Positions 17,045 through 25,112 of a stretch of 64,000 bases of DNA are shown here, piece after piece (the first letter of the stretch is position 1; each line of letters begins with the position of its first letter). The position numbers were made by a program, and so were the translations under genes. The stretch spans positions 62,001 to 126,000 of the forward strand of contig NZ_JAHLQA010000004.1 in the NCBI RefSeq assembly GCF_018918125.1. The letters are read 5' to 3'. The notes beneath the pieces were generated by a model. It was not told where the DNA came from, ran no database searches, and saw only the letters and a list, made by a program, of their open reading frames with translations. This DNA comes from Blautia sp. MSJ-19. Its GTDB lineage: Bacteria > Bacillota > Clostridia > Lachnospirales > Lachnospiraceae.

Positions 17045-17412
17045 CCCAGTTCCTCCTCATAACTCTTCTGAACCAATAAAATCAGTTCTTCTTCTGTCAT
17101 GCCTGTATGAATTCCACGTTTTATCAAATCCTGAAATTCTCTTCGAAAATCTTCTTTGCTTTTCTCCTGAATCTGCCTGGTCTCCGCAACAAAATTCCCC
17201 TTACCCTTAACCGGATAGATCAACCCTTCCTGCTCCAACGCCATATATGCTCTCTGAATCGTATTCGGATTGATGGACAGTTCCATTGCCAGCTGACGCA
17301 CAGAAGGAATCCGCGAACCGGCCGGCAATGCTCCCTGGTAGATTAGCATTCGGAATTTTTCTGTAATCTGTTCATAGATCGGACGTCTGTCCTGATAATC
17401 TAAGATAATCAT
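17041..17412 (-). CDS. GntR family (YtrA-type) transcriptional regulator
   Basis: Short regulator of 123 residues with the winged helix at residues 10-75: RPIYEQITEKFRMLIYQG, GSRIPSVRQLAMELSINPNTIQRAY, then the wing GLIYPVKGKGNFVA. Only a short C-terminal helical tail follows, which is the YtrA type that often responds to cell-wall antibiotics or other stress. ATG at 17412 is chosen because AGGAGGG lies 5 bases upstream. It is the first gene of the operon and very likely represses its own promoter through the palindrome at 17451-17475. Confidence 0.92.
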   Translation of the reverse strand: MIILDYQDRRPIYEQITEKFRMLIYQGALPAGSRIPSVRQLAMELSINPNTIQRAYMALEQEGLIYPVKGKGNFVAETRQIQEKSKEDFRREFQDLIKRGIHTGMTEEELILLVQKSYEEELG

Positions 17413-17450
17413 TGGCCCTCCTTTCTTCTTTGCGCTGCACATGTGTATAT

Positions 17451-17505
17451 AGTGTATTAATTGTTTTAATACACTTATGATAGCACAGGTACTCTATCCG
17501 CACAA
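17451..17505 (-). promoter_or_regulatory. Promoter and GntR operator
   Basis: Minus strand: TTGTGC (17500-17505), 17-base spacer, TATCAT (17477-17482). Immediately downstream is a perfect 10-bp inverted repeat, AGTGTATTAA/TTAATACACT (17466-17475 and 17451-17460). An operator right after the -10 box suits autorepression. Confidence 0.75.
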
Positions 17506-17572
17506 CCCTTTCAAATATAAAATCTTTCTAAATCAATGATAAAACAAGTATCTTCCTTACTGAGATGCAACC

Positions 17573-17612
17573 CAAAAAAGCTCCCAGGTTTTCATCAACC
17601 TGAAAGCTTTTT
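17573..17612 (-). terminator. Terminator after the CAAX protease gene
   Basis: AAAAAGCTTTCAGGTT pairs with AACCTGGGAGCTTTTTT on the minus strand. Confidence 0.8.
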
Positions 17613-17657
17613 CTTCGTAAGTGCTTATCACTTATATTATATTCACAATATTTTCTG

Positions 17658-18416
17658 TCACAAAACTCGCTTTATTCTTCCCTGCACCCTTTTTGTAAAA
17701 TAAGAATATCCAAAAATTATCACTGCCAGCAAAATCAGCAGTAACATCATTACCGATGTCGGATTTTTATCTATCATCCACGTATACAGATCCGGTGAGA
17801 TCAGCGACCAGATATTTGCCCCCATATGAAGCAGCACACTGCTCCACAGACAGCCACTGATATCAAGAAAATATGCAAACACCATTCCAAGGATTCCTGC
17901 ATATACTGCCTGCACCAGATTTCCATGATAAATTCCAAAAATCAGGCCAGAAATAACCGCTGCTGTTCCCATCCTCATGTAATCCCTGAGACGTAGATAA
18001 ATCAACCAGCGAAAAACGATCTCTTCTGCCAGCGGTGCGATGATTCCCATACAAAGTATCAAAAACCACATTTGTTTTCCTGACATCATCTGATCCATAG
18101 ATTCCTGATATGCTTCATAATTCAAAAGGGATTGCAGGATGCCCACCAGCATATTTGCAAATTGTGAAAAGCCAGCCCCCATCCCCAGAAACAGAACCAT
18201 TTCAGCACCATTTAATTTCCATGGTTTCTGTGCGGATACCAGACCTCCGATTTTTCTTGCTGCACGATCCCGACTGTAAAACCACAGACACGGAAACATG
18301 GCAATCAGCCCCGTCAGACCTGTGAGCAAAATTGCATGTTCATAATATGCATCCATTCCCCCTCCGGACTTCATGATCAGCCAAAGACCCACGTATCCTA
18401 CGATCTGTGAAATCAC
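17658..18416 (-). CDS. CPBP (CAAX protease/bacteriocin-processing) family intramembrane metalloprotease
   Basis: Membrane protein of at least 252 residues with about seven helices. The catalytic motif EEIVFRWLIYLRLR supplies the paired glutamates and arginine. The histidines are in GIYHGNLVQ and LLHMGANIW. Family members process prenylated or secreted peptides or are involved in bacteriocin immunity. The GTG at 18416 is the first ordinary start in frame, but the frame upstream still encodes a plausible helix (IWRVAYPCGIHF). A CTG at 18488 overlaps the HAD stop codon, so the real start may be there or at another rare codon. It is the last gene of an operon with the HAD and kinase genes. Confidence 0.85.
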   Translation of the reverse strand: MISQIVGYVGLWLIMKSGGGMDAYYEHAILLTGLTGLIAMFPCLWFYSRDRAARKIGGLVSAQKPWKLNGAEMVLFLGMGAGFSQFANMLVGILQSLLNYEAYQESMDQMMSGKQMWFLILCMGIIAPLAEEIVFRWLIYLRLRDYMRMGTAAVISGLIFGIYHGNLVQAVYAGILGMVFAYFLDISGCLWSSVLLHMGANIWSLISPDLYTWMIDKNPTSVMMLLLILLAVIIFGYSYFTKRVQGRIKRVL

Positions 18417-18484
18417 AAAATGAATCCCACACGGATATGCTACACGCCAGATTTGTCTGATATGACTCTGTCTGCGTCGGGGGC

Positions 18485-19132
18485 TCAGACGAAAAAATCC
18501 AGCAATTCAGCTGTCGATGCAACCGTCTGCAGCGGTTCCGCCAATGCAAGCTCTTCCTCTGTTCCATAACCATAGGAAACTGCAATACATTCAAGTCCGG
18601 CTTTTCTTGCTCCAAGAACATCGTGCTCCTTATCACCAACCATGAGCACCTGGTCGCGATGCCGTTCCAGTCCAAGTCGCTTCAATGTTTCTTCGATCAC
18701 TTCTGTTTTATTAGTTCTGGATCCATCCATTTCACTTCCAACGATCTCATCAAAATATTCTGCCAAATGGAAATATTCTACAATCTGTTTCACATAATAT
18801 TCCGGCTTTGAAGATGCAACTGCAAGAATATAGTTCTTTCTTTTTAATTCCTGCAACATACCTTCCACACCCGGATACGGTCTGTTTTCAAATATTCCGG
18901 TCGTAGAATACCGTTCTCTGTAATATTCCACTGCCTTTCGTGCAGTCATCTCGTCCAGATTCGCGTATTTCATAAACTGTTCCATCAACGGTGGTCCGAT
19001 AAAGACCTCCAGTTTCTTAAGATCCGGCTCTGGTCTTCCCAGTTTCTCCAATGCATACTGCACACATTTCGTAATTCCCTCTCCAGATTGTGTCAGCGTT
19101 CCATCCAGATCAAATAAAATTGCTTTGTACAT
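18485..19132 (-). CDS. HAD family hydrolase, phosphoglycolate phosphatase-like
   Basis: Cytoplasmic phosphatase of 215 residues of HAD subfamily I with an alpha-helical cap. Motif I FDLDGTLTQSG gives the nucleophile and acid aspartates. Motif II is AVASSKP, motif III is the lysine in NKTEVIEETL, and motif IV is MVGDKEHDVLGA. It resembles Gph and PpaX, which hydrolyse phosphoglycolate or pyrophosphate; the substrate is not certain. CGGAGGAATT precedes the ATG. The stop codon overlaps a possible CTG start of the CAAX protease. Confidence 0.9.
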   Translation of the reverse strand: MYKAILFDLDGTLTQSGEGITKCVQYALEKLGRPEPDLKKLEVFIGPPLMEQFMKYANLDEMTARKAVEYYRERYSTTGIFENRPYPGVEGMLQELKRKNYILAVASSKPEYYVKQIVEYFHLAEYFDEIVGSEMDGSRTNKTEVIEETLKRLGLERHRDQVLMVGDKEHDVLGARKAGLECIAVSYGYGTEEELALAEPLQTVASTAELLDFFV

Positions 19133-19167
19133 AATTCCTCCGATTTTCTATATACAGATTTTCATCC

Positions 19168-20079
19168 TCAAAAAACTTTATACGACAGTATAACATTCTT
19201 TTGTATTTCCGTCCATGTCAAATCCTCCGGAATCACAAGAAGCAACTCCAGTTTATTATCTTTTTCCGTCAACCCTTCTGTCTTTAATCTGTTTTCTTCC
19301 ATGCTCCACGCTCTCTCCTGTCCATTTACCCGGACAGATAGCACTTCCGGTATCTTTTTTTCGTTAAAATACAGTTCAAACATCTCTCCTCTTCCTATTT
19401 CATACTTTTGATAACATAGTTTTCTCTTGTGCAGACATTCCGTCGGCGGAAGTCTGTACTCCTCACTATATTCTGTCACTGTATGTTCTTCCTGTTCCGG
19501 TACCTCTGTAAAAACCGGAGTCGGGGGCACTGTTGGTTCTGCTACAGGTGTCGGCACCGGAGTCGGAGTTAACGTCGGAAAGAGCACCTCAGGATTTTCT
19601 TCCATTATTTCCAATTCCCGTTCCTTTCTGTATTCCCTTTTATTTTTCTCCTGCCTTCTGTCCTCACCCGGATCTATCCAACTGTAGGAACCGGTTATTT
19701 CCGTTTCTCCATCCTCATTCCATGAAGCTGTTTCCTGACTGTTTTCTGTTCCACCACTATTTGAAAAGCTCTCCCTTCCACTCTGATAAGGTTCCTGCAC
19801 ATTCTCCTGCATATCCTGATCATTCTCCTGCTGCATAATATTATAACTGTTCTCCTGTTCCTGTCCAGAAGGCTCATAAGAAGGTTCCTCATCCCAGTCT
19901 GACCAGTCTCCTCCTGCCTCTCCAATTCCAGTTGACACATCAAACCCGCCAAATTCCATTGCATAGACTGACGTTCTGATTTCACAGATCAAAAGCAGCA
20001 TTGCCATTATCGCTCCCACTTTGCCATACTTAATTTTCCCTCTGTTTTTACTCCATAAATGCTGTTTTACTTTTTCCAA
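19168..20079 (-). CDS. Secreted or membrane-anchored protein with Pro-Thr linker, next to the Ser/Thr kinase
   Basis: I do not recognise a family. From the chosen TTG at 20079 the protein has about 303 residues. A basic start and a hydrophobic segment (VGAIMAMLLLICEI) ending in VYA suggest a signal peptide or anchor. Next comes a low-complexity Glu/Gln/Ser-rich region of about 120 residues, a proline-threonine linker (LTPTPVPTPVAEPTVPPTP), and a small C-terminal domain of about 100 residues with VLSVRVNGQERAW, perhaps beta-rich. The linker is of the kind that spans cell wall. The start lies inside the kinase gene end (overlap 32 bases) with GGAGG 12 bases upstream, so the start is uncertain. 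A role with the kinase in envelope signalling is an inference. Confidence 0.6.
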   Translation of the reverse strand: MEKVKQHLWSKNRGKIKYGKVGAIMAMLLLICEIRTSVYAMEFGGFDVSTGIGEAGGDWSDWDEEPSYEPSGQEQENSYNIMQQENDQDMQENVQEPYQSGRESFSNSGGTENSQETASWNEDGETEITGSYSWIDPGEDRRQEKNKREYRKERELEIMEENPEVLFPTLTPTPVPTPVAEPTVPPTPVFTEVPEQEEHTVTEYSEEYRLPPTECLHKRKLCYQKYEIGRGEMFELYFNEKKIPEVLSVRVNGQERAWSMEENRLKTEGLTEKDNKLELLLVIPEDLTWTEIQKNVILSYKVF

Positions 20080-21310
20080 GAATAATTCCCGCCTCCTTTT
20101 TCCACATCTGCCATGAAAGAGATACTTCTTCCTGTCCTCCGACCTCCTCTGTTCTTTTTTTCCATTGTCTGTAAACAGCCCGACTCTCCTGATATCTTGC
20201 CTGACGACACAGAAACATTCCATATTTCAGATAGCCCTCGGCATAGCCCGATTCATACGTCAGAAGCTGTCTGTAATACAACTCCGCACGATCTGCCCTG
20301 TCTGCAAGTTCTCCGTTAATTGCAAGAAGCTCCAGGATTCTGATCTGCTCTTCCTCATCCTGATATACTTTTTGCAGTCTCTGAAGCCTCGTTTCAATAT
20401 TTGCGTAAATTTTTTCTCTATGTGCACGCATTCCGTATCTGTACTCCAATGTATAATACTCAGACAGCACTGGTGTTAAAACCTGTGGCAGTGCCGGAAG
20501 TGTTCTCTTCCGCAACACTCCCATACTGAACACCACCGCCAATGCAGCTGCTACCGCTGCTGCCGGAAACAGTACAGCTCTTATTTTGAATTTTATCGGA
20601 TGAATCTTACATAATGCCTTTCTGGCTTCCGCAGCATCTTTCCAGCGTTTTTCCGGCTCTGTCCGGCAACATTTCAAGACAAATCCCACTGCTGCAGGAC
20701 AGCGCAGCAAATATTGAATCTTCTTTTTGCCGCATAACATTTCTATTGTTTTTCCAAGTGCGTAAAAATCACTTGCGGCAGAAATTTTGCCCTGAAACTG
20801 TTCCGGTGCGGCATATTCCCTGGTTCCTTTTGTTTCTTTATAAGATGCGCTGTAATCCTGACTGGCACTTCCAAAATCTACCAGATACAAACGATTCTGT
20901 TCTGTCAGCATCAGATTTGCCGGTTTTAAGTCCCCATAAAAAACAGCCGGTTTCCTGGAGTGAAGATATTCCAGCACTTCCAGAATCACATCACTCAGCT
21001 GAAGAATCTCTTCCAGCGAAAAACTTCGTCCTTCCTGCAAATATTGTGCAAGAGACTTTCCACGTATATATTCCATAATAATATAACAATGCTCACCACG
21101 TTCTGCATAATCAATCATCTGCGGCAAAGATGGATGATTCAGAAGCCGAAGCAGGCTGGCTTCTCTCCTGTTCTGGACCGGAAGCTCTTTGACTGCACGA
21201 AAAATCCCAAGTTCCAGATCACGAGCAAGGTACATGGCACCTTCGCCGCCTTTGCCAATCTGTTCAACAATACAGTAGCGGCCTTTTAGCAAAATTCCTG
21301 TTAAATCGAT
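20048..21310 (-). CDS. Membrane Ser/Thr protein kinase with C-terminal TPR-like region; apparent AUC start
   Basis: Hanks-type kinase. Numbering from the TTG at 21292: glycine loop GKGGEG (13-18), ATP lysine in AVKELP (35), catalytic loop YGDLKPANLML (aspartate 121, with YGD instead of HRD), DFG (139-141) and APE (162-164). A single transmembrane helix lies at about 237-258, followed by a helical TPR-like extracytoplasmic part. The best ribosome site (AAAGGAG) stands 9 bases before an ATC at 21310, giving a start IDLTGILLKGRY that looks like kinases beginning MDLTG. The first ordinary start (TTG, 21292) has poor spacing. It heads the operon with the secreted protein, HAD and CAAX genes. No PASTA domain is present. 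Confidence 0.85.
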   Translation of the reverse strand: MDLTGILLKGRYCIVEQIGKGGEGAMYLARDLELGIFRAVKELPVQNRREASLLRLLNHPSLPQMIDYAERGEHCYIIMEYIRGKSLAQYLQEGRSFSLEEILQLSDVILEVLEYLHSRKPAVFYGDLKPANLMLTEQNRLYLVDFGSASQDYSASYKETKGTREYAAPEQFQGKISAASDFYALGKTIEMLCGKKKIQYLLRCPAAVGFVLKCCRTEPEKRWKDAAEARKALCKIHPIKFKIRAVLFPAAAVAAALAVVFSMGVLRKRTLPALPQVLTPVLSEYYTLEYRYGMRAHREKIYANIETRLQRLQKVYQDEEEQIRILELLAINGELADRADRAELYYRQLLTYESGYAEGYLKYGMFLCRQARYQESRAVYRQWKKRTEEVGGQEEVSLSWQMWKKEAGIILGKSKTAFME

Positions 21311-21404
21311 AAAGAGTCGCTCCTTTCAATAATTTATTTTTCATTGGTAATGGGATAAGGCTGGAGAATTCCAACCGGAGAATAAGTACTTTTTCAGTGA
21401 AATA

Positions 21405-21410
21405 AGTATA
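21405..21410 (-). promoter_or_regulatory. Probable -10 box of the kinase operon
   Basis: TATACT with extended TGC on the minus strand, within a very AT-rich stretch. No good -35 is seen. A GGTTGGA/TCCAGCC hairpin (21359-21376) lies in the leader. Confidence 0.5.
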
Positions 21411-21473
21411 GCATAAAAAGAAGTATCTTTTTATTAATTTTTTATAAAAATAACGGAGAATGAAAAAGCCGAC

Positions 21474-21511
21474 ATAAAAAATGCCCCATCTTCCATATGG
21501 AGGATGGGGCG
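21474..21511 (-). terminator. Terminator of the degV-argS operon
   Basis: GCCCCATC and GATGGGGC (21503-21510, 21483-21490) form the stem, and ATTTTTTA follows on the minus strand. Confidence 0.9.
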
Positions 21512-21519
21512 TATCCATA

Positions 21520-23286
21520 TTACATACGGTCCGGAGCTGAGAAGCCAAGGAGATCGATGCTTGTTTCAAGGATATCTTTTGTAAGACCGAGAAGTTTGAG
21601 GAAAGATTCTTTCTGTGCCTGATCTTCTTCACTCAGGATCTTGGTCTCATGGTAAAAGCTGTTGAATGCATTGGATACTTCATAAATGTATGCACAGATC
21701 TTATGCGGTGCTTTTTCTTCGAATGCACTCTCAATGGTGCTTCCGAATTTGGTCAGTTCCAGCATAAGGTTTTTCTGGCTTGCGTTGACAGCCGGAAGGA
21801 TTTCTCCCGCCTCAAGATTTCCGCCTTCTTCTTTGTAGCGGTTGAGGATAGATTTGATACGAACGATCGTATACAGGATATACGGACCTGTATTTCCCTC
21901 GAAGGAAGTGAACCGGTCGATATCAAATACATAATCTTTGGTTGCCTGGTTGGACAGGTCACCATATTTGATTGCGGAAAGTCCGACAATTTCTGCTGTT
22001 TCTTTGGCATCCTGATCTTTGACGCTTCTGTTCTCAACAATCTTATGGAACATCTCTTCATCAATATCTGCGATGAGATTTTCCAGACGCATAACGCCGC
22101 CTTCTCTTGTCTTAAACGGTTTGCCGTCTTTTCCATTCATCGTACCAAATCCAAGGAAAGAAAGCTCTGTCTCAGGTTTCACAAGGCCAGTCTTTCTCGC
22201 ACAGCGGAATACCTGAATGAAATGAAGTTCCTGACGTTTGTCTACTACATAAAGAATTTCATCCGGATCAAACAGTTTGACACGCTCAACGATGGTTGCA
22301 AGATCTGTAGTTGTATACAGAGATGCTCCGTCTGATTTGAGAAGCATGCATGGTGGAATCTCCTTGGTATCGGATTCTTCCTTGACATCAACTACCAGTG
22401 CTCCCTGATCTTCATAAGCAAATCCCTGGTCTTTCATCTTCTGCACCATATCCGGGATATATGGCTGTGCATCGGACTCTTTTTTCCACAGGTCAAAGGA
22501 AACATTCAGATTTGCGTAATTTCTCTTCAGGTCTGTAACAGAAACCTGCATAATGTGATTCCAGAGAGCCATGTACCCAGGTTTGCCCTGCTGAAGCTGA
22601 TGTGTTGCTTCCAGTGCTTCGTTACGGTATTCTTCATCTTCTTTGGACTTGCCGCTTGCACATGGATAGATTTCCTCCAGTTCACTGATCGTAAATGGAG
22701 CTTCCTCAGGATATTCACCTTCGTAAGTATCATCAAAATAAACCAGTTCCGGTTTGCGGTGTTTCAGTTCTGTAATGATCAGCCCCATCTGCAGACCCCA
22801 GTCTCCAAGATGCACGTCACCGATCACTTTGTGTCCTACATAACGACCAATTCGTTTGATACTCTCACCGATGATTGCAGAACGAAGATGTCCTACATGA
22901 AGTGGTTTTGCTACGTTCGGTCCGCCGTAGTCGATCACGATCGTCTTTGGCTGTTCTGCAGTCTTTACAGAATATTTTTCATCTGCTGCCATTTTTTTAA
23001 GGTAATCTGCAAGAAACTCTTCTTTGACCTTCAAATTGATAAATCCTGGTTTTACTACTTCTGCCATTGCAAAAATCTGACTGTCTTTCAGATATGCAAC
23101 TACATCGTCTGCAATCATAAATGGAGCTTTTTTGTATGCTTTGGCACCTGCCATTGCTCCATTGCACTGAAATTCACATAAATCCGGTCTGTTTGATACA
23201 GTAACTTTACCGTATTCCGGATCATATCCGGCTTTTTCAAAAGCAGAAGCAAGCTCTTCTGCCATCAATTCCATAAGTTTTTTCAT
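21520..23286 (-). CDS. argS: Arginyl-tRNA synthetase
   Basis: Class I aminoacyl-tRNA synthetase of 588 residues that charges tRNA-Arg in the cytoplasm. The N-terminal tRNA-contact domain (1-120) is followed by GGPNVAKPLHVGHLRSA with the HIGH-type motif, GDVHLGDWGLQMG, and the region MNGKDGKPFKTREGG in the place of KMSKS, which is weak in this enzyme family. The C-terminal DALR anticodon-binding domain ends at GFSAPDRM, the usual last residues of ArgRS. AAGGAGTC precedes ATG. It follows the DegV gene by 17 bases. No T-box is seen upstream. Confidence 0.97.
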   Translation of the reverse strand: MKKLMELMAEELASAFEKAGYDPEYGKVTVSNRPDLCEFQCNGAMAGAKAYKKAPFMIADDVVAYLKDSQIFAMAEVVKPGFINLKVKEEFLADYLKKMAADEKYSVKTAEQPKTIVIDYGGPNVAKPLHVGHLRSAIIGESIKRIGRYVGHKVIGDVHLGDWGLQMGLIITELKHRKPELVYFDDTYEGEYPEEAPFTISELEEIYPCASGKSKEDEEYRNEALEATHQLQQGKPGYMALWNHIMQVSVTDLKRNYANLNVSFDLWKKESDAQPYIPDMVQKMKDQGFAYEDQGALVVDVKEESDTKEIPPCMLLKSDGASLYTTTDLATIVERVKLFDPDEILYVVDKRQELHFIQVFRCARKTGLVKPETELSFLGFGTMNGKDGKPFKTREGGVMRLENLIADIDEEMFHKIVENRSVKDQDAKETAEIVGLSAIKYGDLSNQATKDYVFDIDRFTSFEGNTGPYILYTIVRIKSILNRYKEEGGNLEAGEILPAVNASQKNLMLELTKFGSTIESAFEEKAPHKICAYIYEVSNAFNSFYHETKILSEEDQAQKESFLKLLGLTKDILETSIDLLGFSAPDRM

Positions 23287-23303
23287 TTTTCTGACTCCTT
23301 ATT

Positions 23304-24173
23304 TTATACAGTTACTTTCTTTGAGCATGCTACAGCAAGTGCACCATGTCCGATATGGCAGGCAACACTTAAAGAAAGAGGATCCATGTGAATATCCATT
23401 CCAGGAAAAGCTGCCTGTACTTCTTTTTTGAATTCTTCTGCTTCTTCTTTGTTTCCTGTATATGCCATCTGCAGACACATTTCACCGGATTCCACGTAAT
23501 TCTTAAACCGCGTCTCCCAATCTTCCTGCATTGCTTTCATCATAATTCTTTTTGCCTGTTTTTTGCCTCTTACTTTGGCATAGGCATCCAGTTTTTCGCC
23601 CTGGATCTGAAGAACCGGCTTCAGATTCAGAACCGTTCCAATGGCAGCTGCCGCCGGTGTGATCCTTCCGCCTTTTTTGAGATACTTCAGAGTTTCAAGT
23701 GTAATGTAAATACTGGATTCCATTTTTTCTGTTTCCAGTCTTTCCTTGATCTCAACGGCATTTTTTCCAGCCTCACGCAAAGCAAGCGCATCCAGTACAG
23801 ACTGTCTCTGTGTAACTGAAATTCTCTGATTATTGACAACCTGAACCTTGCCATCGTAATCTCTGGCAAGCATTGTTGCGGTATCACAAGCTGCGCTCAG
23901 ACCGCTGGACATCGGAATGTGTACTACTTCATCATATTCTTTCAGAAGATTATCCCACAATCCACATACTTCAGCCGGGCTTGGCTGGGAAGTTGAAATC
24001 GGTTCATCATTTTTCAACTTTTCATAAAAATCTTCCTGCGAAAGTGTAATTCCCTCCAGATACATTACTTCATTAATATAAAAAGGCATTGGCAGGACAG
24101 AAACTCCCAGTTTTCTTCCCTCATCCTGTGTAATGCCACTGTTACTGTCTGTTACAATCGCAATTTTTCCCAT
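23304..24173 (-). CDS. DegV family fatty-acid-binding protein
   Basis: Protein of 289 residues of the DegV/FakB type, which binds a fatty acid between two domains and presents it to a kinase. Marks are the start KIAIVTDSNSGIT, STSQPSPAEV (the conserved TSQPS loop near residue 75), IPMSSGLSA, and the C-terminal HIGHGALAVA. ATG at 24173 has GAGGAG 7 bases upstream; the in-frame ATG at 24188 is rejected. It is the first gene of the operon with argS, a linkage probably without mechanistic meaning. The cognate kinase FakA is not in the window. Confidence 0.92.
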   Translation of the reverse strand: MGKIAIVTDSNSGITQDEGRKLGVSVLPMPFYINEVMYLEGITLSQEDFYEKLKNDEPISTSQPSPAEVCGLWDNLLKEYDEVVHIPMSSGLSAACDTATMLARDYDGKVQVVNNQRISVTQRQSVLDALALREAGKNAVEIKERLETEKMESSIYITLETLKYLKKGGRITPAAAAIGTVLNLKPVLQIQGEKLDAYAKVRGKKQAKRIMMKAMQEDWETRFKNYVESGEMCLQMAYTGNKEEAEEFKKEVQAAFPGMDIHMDPLSLSVACHIGHGALAVACSKKVTV

Positions 24174-24234
24174 ACTGCATCTCCTCATGTATTTTGCTTT
24201 ATATGTAATATCTGAATCATTGCATATTGATTAT

Positions 24235-24263
24235 AGTTTAGCACATTTTTTTCGGTATCTCAA
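24235..24263 (-). promoter_or_regulatory. Promoter of degV-argS
   Basis: TTGAGA (24258-24263), 17-base spacer, TAAACT (24235-24240) with extended TGC. The IS right end lies about 30 bases upstream. Confidence 0.6.
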
Positions 24264-24296
24264 TTAAAATATCAAAAATGCGCTTCTCAGTCGCCC

Positions 24297-24440
24297 CCAC
24301 CCGTGAAACGGGTGGCTCGTAGGACGGCTATAAGCCTTTAATGCTAGGCCAGCGTCTCAAGGCGCTGGCTTTCGCTTTGCTCCAGCCACATTGCTCTTGA
24401 CTCGTCGCCGCCCTTAAAAGGGCATTTGTACTACTTCGCC
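24297..24440 (-). ncRNA. Structured right end of the IS, omega-RNA-like
   Basis: Minus strand: GCCCTTTTAAGGGC (24410-24423), GCCAGCG/CGCTGGC (24348-24354 with 24363-24369), GGCTTATAGCC, then the terminal CCACCC/GGGTGG hairpin. The layout resembles the guide-RNA-bearing right ends of TnpB-encoding IS605 elements, but no tnpB is present. The assignment is tentative. Confidence 0.4.
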
Positions 24441-24896
24441 TTAACCCTTAAAAGGGTCCTCATATTCTTTTACGCTAAGTTTATCCTGCATAATATCATA
24501 TTTTTCCTGCTCTTGAATATACTTGCGTACTGTGGCGTCATTTACTCCTACTGTACTAACATAAAATCCTTCACTCCAAAAATGTCTGTTTCCAAATTTG
24601 TACTTTAGATTTGCGTGTCTATCAAATATCATAAGTGCTGACTTTCCTTTTAAATATCCCATAAAACTAGATACGCTATATTTCGGTGGTATGCTGACCA
24701 ACATGTGAATATGGTCGGGCATAAGATGCCCTTCGATAATTTCTACTCCTTTATAAGAGCATAACTGTTTTATAATGTCACGAATATCAGCTTTGTATTG
24801 ATTGTAAATTATTTTTCGTCTATACTTTGGAGTGAAGACAATGTGATATTTACACATCCATTTTGTGTGTGATAAATCATTCGTTTTCTTTGCCAT
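24441..24896 (-). CDS. tnpA: IS200/IS605 family transposase TnpA (Y1 HUH)
   Basis: Transposase of 151 residues, full length for the family. The HUH metal motif is HIHMLV within GHLMPDHIHMLVSIPP. The conserved KYHIVFTPKYRRK precedes it, and the catalytic tyrosine is in VRKYIQEQE near residue 130. It acts as a dimer that cuts and joins single-stranded DNA at the hairpin ends. ATG at 24896 follows AAAGGTGATTTT. The longer frame to 25097 crosses the IS end and is rejected. The gene looks intact, so the element may still be active. Confidence 0.95.
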   Translation of the reverse strand: MAKKTNDLSHTKWMCKYHIVFTPKYRRKIIYNQYKADIRDIIKQLCSYKGVEIIEGHLMPDHIHMLVSIPPKYSVSSFMGYLKGKSALMIFDRHANLKYKFGNRHFWSEGFYVSTVGVNDATVRKYIQEQEKYDIMQDKLSVKEYEDPFKG

Positions 24897-25004
24897 AAAA
24901 TCACCTTTCCTTTCGTAATAGTGGCTGGACACCTCTATTATAGTACGGAAAGGTGATTTTTGCGTATAACAAGTGTACACCACCCGCAAAGCAGGTGGAT
25001 TATA

Positions 25005-25041
25005 GTTCAAAGTGTCTACACAATGCGTAGACATTTTGAAC
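25005..25041. repeat. 15-bp palindrome beside the IS left end
   Basis: GTTCAAAGTGTCTAC (25005-25019) and GTAGACATTTTGAAC (25027-25041) differ from perfect complementarity at one base; the loop is 7 bases. It could be host sequence next to the insertion point or part of the IS end. Confidence 0.6.
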
Positions 25042-25057
25042 AGGCTAAAGCCGTATA

Positions 25058-25111
25058 CAAAAAAGGCCAGAGCCTGCTCCTGTGAATCAGGAAACAAACT
25101 CTGACCTTTTG
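25058..25111 (-). terminator. Terminator of the MacB-like exporter operon
   Basis: AAAAGGTCAGAG pairs with CTCTGGCCTTTTTT on the minus strand around a loop of about 26 bases that may itself pair (CCTGATTCACAGG). Confidence 0.85.
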
Positions 25112-25112
25112 T

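Larger units (their letters stand above)
24285..25003 (-). mobile_element. IS200-type insertion sequence (tnpA only)
   Basis: Single-strand transposing element with a Y1 transposase gene. Subterminal hairpins lie on both sides: CCACC/GGTGG at 24980-24998 (left end) and CCACCC/GGGTGG at 24297-24315 (right end), as expected for IS200/IS605 ends. Exact ends cannot be fixed by eye because these elements lack terminal inverted repeats and target duplications. About 130 structured bases separate the tnpA stop from the right-end hairpin. It sits between the terminator of the MacB operon and the degV promoter. Confidence 0.8.

Noticed and set aside
21264..21632. 122-codon minus-strand frame overlapping the kinase start and argS end
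   Set aside because: It covers a terminator and a promoter and has no ribosome site or family resemblance.
23963..24296. T-box leader for argS
   Set aside because: argS follows the DegV gene directly and no T-box core sequence or specifier hairpin was found before either gene.
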